Shown one piece after another: positions 1-6,979 of a stretch of 63,560 bases of DNA. The first letter of the stretch is position 1. Each line of letters opens with the position of its first letter. Origin of the DNA: Melioribacteraceae bacterium (GTDB lineage: Bacteria > Bacteroidota > Ignavibacteria > Ignavibacteriales > Melioribacteraceae); contig JAGFIY010000048.1 of NCBI GenBank assembly GCA_024103215.1, forward strand, positions 1 through 63,560, given 5' to 3'. The translations under genes were made by a program, and so were the position numbers. The notes beneath the pieces are model-generated. The model was not told where the DNA came from. It was given only the letters and a program-made list of their open reading frames with translations, and did no database searches.

Positions 1-188
1 GGCAAATTAGAATTTTGAGCCGGTCTTGTTTTTGTCGCCTCAAGCTTTGCTTGAAGCATTTTTATGTTTGGATTAAGTTCGATTGCCTTATCAATTAAAT
101 TCTCTAAATAGTCGAATTTATTTTGACCACTTGTATTTAAATTGAAAATCAATACGAACAAAAGAAGTAAGATTACATTGCTTCTCAT
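1..188 (-). CDS. TolC-family outer membrane efflux protein, N-terminal fragment (runs off the window)
   Basis: Only the first 62 or so codons are present; the gene continues past the left edge. The frame opens with ATG at 188 and gives a signal peptide with a long Leu/Val/Ile core (MRSNVILLLLFVLIFNLN), then a helix beginning IDKAIELNPNIKMLQAKLEA. That pattern, an amphipathic helix with an L-NP-I--L---L-A spacing, is typical of the first coiled-coil helix of TolC/CusC-type outer membrane channels. It follows a Cys-rich exported protein on the same strand by about 95 bases, which fits a heavy-metal RND efflux operon. The assignment rests on a short fragment, so it is moderate. Confidence 0.6.
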   Translation of the reverse strand, partial: MRSNVILLLLFVLIFNLNTSGQNKFDYLENLIDKAIELNPNIKMLQAKLEATKTRPAQNSNL

Positions 189-282
189 AGTTCACCTAAA
201 TGTTTCAATAAATGAATAGTTCTTAGTTACTCCGCAGAGTAACTACAAAAAGTTTAGTGTAAGTTGGATTTTAAATACGGTA

Positions 283-705
283 TCAGATTAGATAGGACGA
301 AACAGTAATGTAGATTGGGATTTTTTCGTGATGTGGGATATTGAAATTCACGTTCGAGGAATAATGACCATCATTATCAGATAAATTTTTAACTGAAATA
401 ACAGACAGCATGGATTTACTTAAATCAACCTTATGATTTAATAGCACTAAATCATCAGTTTTTTGAAGACTGTGATCACAATCACAATTATCCAGTGCAA
501 TCGATGAAAGATTAAACAAAGCGCATCTGTCTGTTGAAGTCGTTTTATTTTTTGATTCACAGCAAGAATTTGTTTCAGCAGATTCTTGAATGGGTTCTAA
601 ATTTGATTCGTGACAGCAATCTAAAGTGTTAGATAATCCGGTTAAAACATTCGGTATACCTGAAATAAGAAATATTAAAATGATATATGCTGTTTTTTTT
701 AACAA
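283..705 (-). CDS. Small cysteine-rich exported protein, possibly metal-binding
   Basis: A 140-residue protein with an N-terminal hydrophobic segment (about residues 5-22) that looks like a signal peptide or anchor. The middle carries paired cysteines and histidines (DCCHES, SCCES, CDCDH), the sort of clusters that bind soft metals; the C-terminus is short and hydrophobic and has a PHH motif. The start is a TTG codon; no in-frame ATG was found just upstream. It precedes the TolC-type gene on the same strand, and small Cys-rich exported proteins are common at the head of copper or heavy-metal efflux operons in Bacteroidota. A metal-sequestering or sensing role is inference. I cannot place it in a named family with confidence. 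Confidence 0.55.
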   Translation of the reverse strand: MLKKTAYIILIFLISGIPNVLTGLSNTLDCCHESNLEPIQESAETNSCCESKNKTTSTDRCALFNLSSIALDNCDCDHSLQKTDDLVLLNHKVDLSKSMLSVISVKNLSDNDGHYSSNVNFNIPHHEKIPIYITVSSYLI

Positions 706-872
706 AATTATTTTTCGGGGAAATTGATTTTTCAGTTTATTAAGAGTTTCTTAAACAATATATTAAAAATACCTCAAGTCCTCAAATGTTTTATACAGTA
801 TTTTTGAGAATATGTTTCTTTTAGCTGTTAATAATTTTTTCATATATTTGCTCACAAAAATGAAAGGAAGTA

Positions 873-1472
873 ATGAAACTTAAACTAATTCATATATATC
901 CGGCAGTAGTAATAATTATTATTATAGTTTTATTTTTCACTAGCGGCTCTGAAGAATCACAGATTATTATTCCAGAATCAACACAGCAGAATATGCCCAA
1001 CGATGATATTCATAAAGGTATGGGGCAAATATCCGGTGATCAGCCCGGTAAGGGTAATGTAAAAAGCGAAGTCTATGAACAAATGGAAACAATGAGAAAG
1101 CAGATCGAGTCTTCACCATCGGATACAATAACTATGTTGCAATATGCTGATTTGCTATACGCAGCTCATAGACAAAACGAGGCTCAATCCTACTATGAGA
1201 AGATACTTGCAATCGACGGAAGCAGAACAGATGTTCTAACAAAATTGACTGCAATTTATTACAACAGGCAGGACTTTCAATCCGCAAAAGAAGTTAACGA
1301 TAAAATTCTTTCTATTGATCCAAACGATCTATTTGCAAAATACAATAAGGGAGCAATTGCGGTTAGTTTAGGTGATAAGGAGACTGCAAGGAAGGAATGG
1401 ACAGAGATAATAGAAAAATCTCCTTATTCTGAAGCAGGTGTTTCTGCAAAAAGGGCTTTAGAAAGATTATAA
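873..1472 (+). CDS. Membrane-anchored TPR-repeat protein
   Basis: A 199-residue protein with one N-terminal transmembrane segment (about residues 6-23), a low-complexity polar linker, then tandem tetratricopeptide repeats from about residue 85 to the end. The repeats show the usual spacing (for example ADLLYAAHRQNEAQSYYEKIL, then YYNRQDFQSAKEVNDKIL). TPRs mediate protein-protein contacts, so it is probably a cell-envelope scaffold facing the periplasm. The arrangement resembles the TPR half of CcmH/CycH cytochrome c assembly factors, but no other ccm genes are nearby, so I do not call it that. ATG at 873 is preceded by an AAGGAAG ribosome site. It ends one base before the convergent GAF-protein gene. 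Confidence 0.75.
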   Translation: MKLKLIHIYPAVVIIIIIVLFFTSGSEESQIIIPESTQQNMPNDDIHKGMGQISGDQPGKGNVKSEVYEQMETMRKQIESSPSDTITMLQYADLLYAAHRQNEAQSYYEKILAIDGSRTDVLTKLTAIYYNRQDFQSAKEVNDKILSIDPNDLFAKYNKGAIAVSLGDKETARKEWTEIIEKSPYSEAGVSAKRALERL

Positions 1473-1473
1473 T

Positions 1474-2679
1474 TTATCTTGGTTGAAATCGATCTTCGCT
1501 TTTAAGATTATTCATCAGATCATTCATGTATTGTCCCAAGCGTGAATATAATTTTTGGTGTGCAGAATTTATTTTATCCAATACAGAAGATGAAGTTAAA
1601 TCAATTTTCTTCGAGTTTTTCAATTTTTCGATCGATGTAGGAACAGCATCATATTTTTTTAATTGCTGGATAAACCCTCTTAATTCGGAAATGATGGAAT
1701 GCTTAGCTTCCCATTCTATCATATTTTGAGTAGTATAAAGTTCATCGTAAAGTTTTTTAATATCGTTTGTTTCTCTCTTTTTTTCTTCATAAAAAAGAAT
1801 GTTCTCAAGAGCAATTGCTGTTGTCGCACCGATTGCACTAAGAAATATTTCATCATCTCTAGTAAATCTTTCGGACTTTTTGTTGAGAACTTGAAATACA
1901 CCAACTATTTTACCTTTAAGGTTTTTCATTGGAACACAGAGAAGACTTGAGGTTTTGTAACCGGTTTTTCTGTCAAATTCTTTATTAAATTTAGGATGGT
2001 TATATGGATTATCAGTCAAAATTGATTTTCCCGAAACCGCAACTTCACCGGCAATTCCTTCCGAGATTGGAAAGCGGATTTCAGATATTTTTAATCCTGT
2101 CCCAACTTTTGACCAAAGTTCGCTTTTCGAATTATCCAGCACAAATAACGTAGCTCTATCACATTCCAAAGCCTCGGTTACAAGTTTAATTATAGTATTT
2201 AGAAGAGTGTTGAAATCAGTAATTGAGTTAAGACATTTCGACATCTCAAATAGTATCGAAAGTTTTTTGCTGTCGGTAATTCCATCTATATTGTTATTTT
2301 TTTTATTTTCGGAATCGAATAAAATATCTCGTACAGAATTGTGAAGTTTTTCAACAGTTAGTGGTTTTGAGATATATTCTGAGACTTTATTACCGAAAAC
2401 GATATTTTTTGTTTCGTTAAAATACTCCGATACAATTACTATCGGAACGTTGGGGTTAAGCGAATAAATTTGTTCTATGAATGATATTTCTGAGATCATT
2501 GGGTGGTTGATTTCAACAATAATCAAATCAAAGTCATGATTTCCCATCTTTGTAAAACCGGTTTCGTCTTTATGAGCAAATTGTATATAAGTATCACCTC
2601 GAGAAAGTCCGTTGTTATAAATTATATGATGTTCCTTGTTCTCGGTAAAAATTAAAATGTCAGATGAACCTGCAAGCAT
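1474..2679 (-). CDS. Degenerate receiver plus GAF-domain signalling protein
   Basis: A 401-residue cytoplasmic protein. Residues about 1-115 have the fold pattern of a response-regulator receiver (FDLIIVEIN, IPIVIVSEYF-like strand, then SEYISKPLT with the conserved Lys), but the phosphoacceptor position reads Glu rather than Asp, so phosphorylation is doubtful. Residues about 135-295 are a clear GAF domain (ILFEMSKCLNS start, CDRATLFVLD, GIAGEVAVSGK, LLCVPMKN, GVFQVLNKK), which normally binds a small ligand such as a cyclic nucleotide. The C-terminal 100 residues are charged and helical, probably coiled coil, with no kinase or cyclase domain. The start has a GAGGA ribosome site just upstream. 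Output is unknown; it may act through protein contacts. Confidence 0.75.
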   Translation of the reverse strand: MLAGSSDILIFTENKEHHIIYNNGLSRGDTYIQFAHKDETGFTKMGNHDFDLIIVEINHPMISEISFIEQIYSLNPNVPIVIVSEYFNETKNIVFGNKVSEYISKPLTVEKLHNSVRDILFDSENKKNNNIDGITDSKKLSILFEMSKCLNSITDFNTLLNTIIKLVTEALECDRATLFVLDNSKSELWSKVGTGLKISEIRFPISEGIAGEVAVSGKSILTDNPYNHPKFNKEFDRKTGYKTSSLLCVPMKNLKGKIVGVFQVLNKKSERFTRDDEIFLSAIGATTAIALENILFYEEKKRETNDIKKLYDELYTTQNMIEWEAKHSIISELRGFIQQLKKYDAVPTSIEKLKNSKKIDLTSSSVLDKINSAHQKLYSRLGQYMNDLMNNLKSEDRFQPR

Positions 2680-2709
2680 ATAGTCCTCAGTTTTATTGTC
2701 AATATAATT

Positions 2710-3498
2710 TCAATCGGTCAAAATAGATGTGATAAAGATGGAATCTATTATTTCAAAATATTCATTAGTGATATTAATCAAATTATTTTCGGTGGGATAT
2801 ATTTCAGCTTCCGGTTTTTGTGGCTGTTCAAAATAGGAGTCTTTAGAGAATTTTGATTTATCAGCAGCTATATAAAATGGTTTCTCAAAATTACGTGCTA
2901 AAATACCCAATAATTTGCTGCCGACTTTATTTATTGCTCTACCGTCGGAAAGAATTTTATCAGCACCAAGCAGAACGGCATCGCACCCGGAAACAAAGGA
3001 AGGGAGTTGAGCTTCGGTACATAAATTGATTATTATATTTTTTGATTTACTAAGTCTTTCAGCTAAAATTACCCCTTCACAAACCGGACGCGATTCGGAA
3101 ATGGTTAATTCAATTTCCTTATTCCGAGATATAATTTTCATAAGGTCTTCGATTGTACTGCTATTTGAAAGTGTGACAAAAGAGTTAAGATTTTCGAAAA
3201 CATTTTTATTTTGTGAAAAAATTTTTTCTGCGATCGACATTAATTTTATCGATTCTTGAATTAAAAACTTTTTGTCGTTATTAATCCTTAGATACTTTTC
3301 CAGTTGGGCAAGATATTTTTGAATATTCTGAAAATGAGGAAAATAACTTTTTAAGTAGGGAATTAGTGAAAGAATCTGATCGATACTAAATTCATCACTA
3401 AGCAGTTTTGAATTCAATATTGATAATAATTCTCTGCTTCCAAGTTGATTGTTTTCTATTAAATCAACCAGAGACTTAGGAATTTTTAGATTATTCAC
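2710..3498 (-). CDS. eIF2B/MtnA-family sugar-phosphate isomerase-like protein
   Basis: The C-terminal half matches the eIF2B alpha/beta/delta - MtnA - ribose-1,5-bisphosphate isomerase superfamily. It has SRPVCEGVILAERL, the Cys/Asp region SGCDAVLLGADKILSDG, and AINKVGSKLLGILA followed by PFYIAAD. The Cys and GAD motifs correspond to catalytic positions in the isomerases, so an aldose-1-phosphate isomerase activity is plausible. At 262 residues it is shorter than typical MtnA (about 350) or archaeal R15P isomerase (about 320); the N-terminal helical part is divergent. The start is GTG at 3498. It sits between the UspA and GAF genes on the same strand. The substrate cannot be read from sequence. 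Confidence 0.7.
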   Translation of the reverse strand: MNNLKIPKSLVDLIENNQLGSRELLSILNSKLLSDEFSIDQILSLIPYLKSYFPHFQNIQKYLAQLEKYLRINNDKKFLIQESIKLMSIAEKIFSQNKNVFENLNSFVTLSNSSTIEDLMKIISRNKEIELTISESRPVCEGVILAERLSKSKNIIINLCTEAQLPSFVSGCDAVLLGADKILSDGRAINKVGSKLLGILARNFEKPFYIAADKSKFSKDSYFEQPQKPEAEIYPTENNLINITNEYFEIIDSIFITSILTD

Positions 3499-3507
3499 TT
3501 CTACAAA

Positions 3508-3972
3508 CTATTTAACAAACTTAAAACCTTTTATTGGTTCTCGGAGCGTTAACACCGGGCAAGGCGCCTTGCGGACAACTTTTTCAGCAGTACTACCAAA
3601 CAACAAATGTTCAACTCCCGTATGTCCATGTGTAGCAATAATTATTAAGTCGATATCATTTTCAGCAGCAGTCTCGTTGATTTCCATAAATGGCTGTCCA
3701 ACTTTGATTAAAGAATTTGTTTTAACTTTTCCGCCTATTTCTTGTTTGGCGAGGGCATTAAGCTCATTCTCAGCTATTTTTGTCATATCTGCCTTGATTG
3801 GAGGAACAGCGACTTGACCCATCGTAAAATCTGCAGGATAAACTTGAGGTTCAACTACATAAACTAAATAAAGTTCAGCATTAAATTTCTCCGCAAATCC
3901 GACTGCATATTTTAATGCGCTTTTCGAATAATCGGAAAAATCAATCGGGACTAAAATTTTGTTAATCTCCAT
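3508..3972 (-). CDS. Universal stress protein (UspA family)
   Basis: A single Usp domain of 154 residues. It begins NKILVPIDFSDYSKSALKYA, the hallmark first strand and helix, and ends with the ATP-binding loop GHTGVEHLLFGSTAEKVV followed by APCPVLTLR. The G-2x-G-9x-G-S/T pattern is intact, so this is an ATP-binding type. The ATG at 3972 is used here; a GTG one codon upstream is also open, and an AGGGAG ribosome site lies upstream. The gene overlaps the end of the cNMP-binding gene by 11 bases, so the two are probably translated together. Its role is a general stress or energy-status response. Confidence 0.92.
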   Translation of the reverse strand: MEINKILVPIDFSDYSKSALKYAVGFAEKFNAELYLVYVVEPQVYPADFTMGQVAVPPIKADMTKIAENELNALAKQEIGGKVKTNSLIKVGQPFMEINETAAENDIDLIIIATHGHTGVEHLLFGSTAEKVVRKAPCPVLTLREPIKGFKFVK

Positions 3973-4522
3973 CACTTAATTTCTCCCTGTTTTGTTGAAA
4001 AACTTTTTGATATAAATCAAAATACTCTTGATTTACTAACCTTAACCTGAGAGCAAGAATTTTTGAAATCCCGCGCAACACTTTTGTTCCTTGTGCAGGA
4101 TTACGGTCAATAAATTCATCTAAATCCGGTTTGAAAATAACTGCAGCGCTTGTTTCTTTTGTTGCAATTGCGGAGGCGGATCTTGTATCATCTTCAAGCA
4201 AAGCCATTTCTCCGAAAAAATCTCCTCGTTTGAAAACAGCTAAGTTGTGACTCACTCCAAATTCATCAGTGTGTTTGATTAAAACTTCACCTTCCCTAAC
4301 GATAAATAGGCCAATTCCGGGATCACCTTGAAGAAAAAGATGTTCGTTAACGCCGTAAACTCTGTTGTGAATCAGTTCTATAATCTGATCGATATATTTA
4401 GATTTTAATTTTTCGAAAGGGGGCATTGATTTTAAGACTGTTTCCAGATCTTCTTTTTCGGTGGGTGCTTTGAATAAATTCACCCAAAAATTCATGCTTC
4501 CTTTAGGGGCAGGGTTAACCAT
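3962..4522 (-). CDS. Cyclic nucleotide-binding (CAP-like) domain protein
   Basis: A 186-residue protein built around a cNMP-binding beta-roll at about residues 50-165. Visible are the glycine-rich turns (LQGDPGIGLFIVREGEV), the phosphate-binding cassette FFGEMALLEDDTRSASAIA with its conserved Gly-Glu and Arg, and the closing helix. There is no helix-turn-helix after it, so it is not a CRP transcription factor; it probably passes the nucleotide signal to a partner protein. Overlap with the downstream UspA gene suggests they work in the same stress circuit. The start ATG has a GAGGT ribosome site six bases upstream. Confidence 0.88.
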   Translation of the reverse strand: MVNPAPKGSMNFWVNLFKAPTEKEDLETVLKSMPPFEKLKSKYIDQIIELIHNRVYGVNEHLFLQGDPGIGLFIVREGEVLIKHTDEFGVSHNLAVFKRGDFFGEMALLEDDTRSASAIATKETSAAVIFKPDLDEFIDRNPAQGTKVLRGISKILALRLRLVNQEYFDLYQKVFQQNREKLSDGD

Positions 4523-4530
4523 TTATTACC

Positions 4531-5283
4531 TCAGTTGAATAATCCTTGTTCTGCAACACGCCAAATTTTTTGACACGGAAATTTATTTTCGTAAAGTGCT
4601 CTTCCTATAATTACCGAATCAATACCAAATATACTTGCCTCCTGAACCTTTTTCAAATCTGAATATCCTGAAATTCCACCGGAATGAGTTATCTTTAAAC
4701 CTGTCTCTTCTGCAATGTTTTTTGATAGTTTTAGATTCGGACCTTCCATCGTTCCGTTTCTGTTTATATCCGTAACGATAAGCCTTTCAACTCCAATTTC
4801 TTTTAAATGTCTCGAATAATCAATCGGAGTTAGATCAGTGATGTGAGATCTTCCGTGAATTACAATTTTATTATCCCTAACATCAATGGCAGCAGCAATT
4901 TTTTTTGGACCAAACTGATCTAATATTTTAACAAATTCTTTTTCATTATCGATGATGAGACTTCCTATAACGAGACGAAATATTCCAAGATCGAGTGCTT
5001 CTTTTGCATCATTAATATTTGAAATTCCGCCACCCATTTCTACCGGAATTATGACAGATTCACATATTTCACCGATCAATTGAAAATTTTTATGGGAATG
5101 AGAATGGGAGTTATTAAAATCTACTACGTGAATACATTTTGCATTCTCAGCTCTCCAAATCATAGCCATTTCAACCGGATCATCACCGTAATTTTTACAG
5201 TTTAGTTCAGGAATCCCTTTTACAACTCTGACAGTTTTTCCGTCTTTAATATCGATGGATGGAATTACTAAAATACTACTCAT
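4531..5283 (-). CDS. hisA: Phosphoribosylformimino-5-aminoimidazole carboxamide ribotide isomerase (HisA)
   Basis: A (beta/alpha)8 barrel of the HisA/HisF family. The first strand reads IPSIDIKDGKTVRVVKG with the catalytic Asp, and the second catalytic Asp sits in TDINRNGTMEGPN. Phosphate-binding glycines appear in VEMGGGIS, THSGGISGYSDL and VIIGRALYE. It converts ProFAR to PRFAR in the histidine pathway. I chose ATG at 5283 (MSSILVIPSID): it fits the family start and has AGGA upstream, while the frame is open to a TTG at 5325. No other histidine genes are in the window and it sits eight bases before a cNMP-binding gene, so it is a lone copy here. A PriA/TrpF-like dual role cannot be excluded. 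Confidence 0.88.
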   Translation of the reverse strand: MSSILVIPSIDIKDGKTVRVVKGIPELNCKNYGDDPVEMAMIWRAENAKCIHVVDFNNSHSHSHKNFQLIGEICESVIIPVEMGGGISNINDAKEALDLGIFRLVIGSLIIDNEKEFVKILDQFGPKKIAAAIDVRDNKIVIHGRSHITDLTPIDYSRHLKEIGVERLIVTDINRNGTMEGPNLKLSKNIAEETGLKITHSGGISGYSDLKKVQEASIFGIDSVIIGRALYENKFPCQKIWRVAEQGLFN

Positions 5284-5545
5284 TTGTGTCCTGGACATCT
5301 GATTTTGTTGACTCTTCTTCATCAAATTTATTAAAAAAACATATTCGCATCATTAATTTAATTAAGATACACTTCAGTTATTTTTTAAGACTAACATAAA
5401 ATAAGTATTACACCTATAAAACAAAAAACTTATGAGAATAACACAAAATATTTTCCAAAAATTCATTTAATTTATTGAGCTGTTGAAAATGTGATTATCG
5501 GTTGATTTCTTGACTTTTCAAGGCATTATCGGCATATTTCCGCAT

Positions 5546-6373
5546 ATGACAAGAGATTTTGTACTTCGGACTGCAGAAGGTAACAACTTAGGGATAACTT
5601 CATACGGGTATGAAAATTTTGACGACGGTAATTGCATAATTCACGTGCATGGTTTTAAAGGATTCAAGAATTGGGGATTTAACCCTTTTTTAGCACAATT
5701 TTTTGCAGAACAAGGTTACTTTGTAGTCACTTTTAATTTTTCACATAATGGAATCGGCAAAAATCCACTTGATTTCACAGAGTTGGATAAATTTGCTGAA
5801 AATACTTTTTCTCTCGAAGTTAAGGAATTAAAAGAGATAATTAATTGTTACAAATCCGGATTTTTCGGTAAAATAGGAAACAATAAAATTGGCTTATTGG
5901 GTCATAGCCGTGGCGGAGGGATTTCAATCCTGAACGGAAACCATGATGATGTAAGTTGTATTGCTGTATGGGCTTCTGTTGCTACTTTTGAAAGATACGG
6001 ATCGAAGCAAATTGAAGATTGGGAGAAAAAAGGTTTTGTGGTAGTAATCAATACAAGAACCAGTCAAGTGATGAGAATGAACCGAACTCTTCTTGAGGAT
6101 ATAAGAGATAATAAAGAAAATTTGGATATAATTAAAGCTGTTAAAAAGCTGAAAAAACCGTTGCTTATAGTTCATGGTAAAGAAGATCTTGCCGTTCCTG
6201 TTAAAGAAGCAAATATGCTATTTGAGGCAGCAAATCAATCGATAAGTGAACTTTATATAATTGAGTCGACCGGACACACATTCAATGCGGTACATCCGTT
6301 TAACGGATCAAATCCAAAATTGGATAAAGCTCTGATTAAGACTAAAGAATTTTTTGATATAAATTTAAATTAG
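5546..6373 (+). CDS. Alpha/beta hydrolase (dienelactone-hydrolase/acyl-peptidase-like)
   Basis: A 275-residue serine hydrolase. The oxyanion region is HVHGFKGFKNW, the nucleophile elbow is LLGHSRGGG with Ser flanked by His and Arg, and the catalytic acid and base lie in IVHGKEDLAVPV and STGHTFN. It has no signal peptide, so it is cytoplasmic; the substrate is unknown, an ester or small peptide. ATG at 5546 is preferred because conserved sequence starts there (MTRDFVLRTAEG); the frame is open to a TTG at 5510. It leads a rightward run with bioY and an Fe-S oxidoreductase, with only 10 and 17 bases between them. Confidence 0.82.
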   Translation: MTRDFVLRTAEGNNLGITSYGYENFDDGNCIIHVHGFKGFKNWGFNPFLAQFFAEQGYFVVTFNFSHNGIGKNPLDFTELDKFAENTFSLEVKELKEIINCYKSGFFGKIGNNKIGLLGHSRGGGISILNGNHDDVSCIAVWASVATFERYGSKQIEDWEKKGFVVVINTRTSQVMRMNRTLLEDIRDNKENLDIIKAVKKLKKPLLIVHGKEDLAVPVKEANMLFEAANQSISELYIIESTGHTFNAVHPFNGSNPKLDKALIKTKEFFDINLN

Positions 6374-6383
6374 CGAGGAAATA

Positions 6384-6962
6384 ATGCATAAAAAAGTAGC
6401 TGTAAAAAAATTGCCATTACTTGGTTCGGTTTCGGTATTGACCGGATCTTCTATATTTTGGATAGCAACATTTGCTATCTTAACATTTTTGGCAGCTCAA
6501 CTCGCAATACCGGTTAAACCAGTTCCATTCACTTTACAAACGATGCTGGTACTTCTTTCTGCCGCCTTTTTGGGCTCCAAAAATAGTGCGATCAGTCAAG
6601 TTACTTATTTAACAATGGGAGTTATTGGATTACCGGTATTTGCTGCATTCAGTTTTGGACCTGCAACTTTATTTGGTCCCACAGGCGGATATCTTTTATC
6701 TTTTCCTGTTGCAGCTTTTATAGTAGGGTATCTCATAGAAAAATTTGAAAGTAAATTAGCTGTTTTTCTCTCGATGCTTTTGGGAAATACGCTAATTCTT
6801 TTGATTGGATCGATATTTCTTGCGTCATTTTTTGACGGAAATTTTGCAGAAGCATTTATTTCGGGCGCAGCAATATTTTCAGTATGGGGATTAATTAAAG
6901 TTGCTGCGGCTGCAAGTATTTACATTGTTTTGTCAAAGCGATTTCCAAAATTACCTGCATAA
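6384..6962 (+). CDS. bioY: Biotin transporter, substrate-binding S component (BioY)
   Basis: A 192-residue integral membrane protein with about six helices. It has the BioY hallmarks: LAIPVKPVPFTLQTMLVLLSA near the first loop and FGPTGGYLLSFPVAAFIVGYL in the middle. BioY binds biotin in the membrane and normally pairs with the shared EcfT/EcfA energising module, which is not in this window; some BioY proteins work alone. The start has a GAGGAA ribosome site. Biotin uptake suggests the organism may depend on external biotin, though the biosynthesis genes cannot be judged from here. Confidence 0.93.
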   Translation: MHKKVAVKKLPLLGSVSVLTGSSIFWIATFAILTFLAAQLAIPVKPVPFTLQTMLVLLSAAFLGSKNSAISQVTYLTMGVIGLPVFAAFSFGPATLFGPTGGYLLSFPVAAFIVGYLIEKFESKLAVFLSMLLGNTLILLIGSIFLASFFDGNFAEAFISGAAIFSVWGLIKVAAAASIYIVLSKRFPKLPA

Positions 6963-6979
6963 ATAGAAAAACGGGATAA

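Noticed and set aside
873-1472. Cytochrome c biogenesis factor CcmH/CycH
   Set aside because: The TM-linker-TPR layout is similar, but the other ccm genes are absent and the TPR family is too general for that call.
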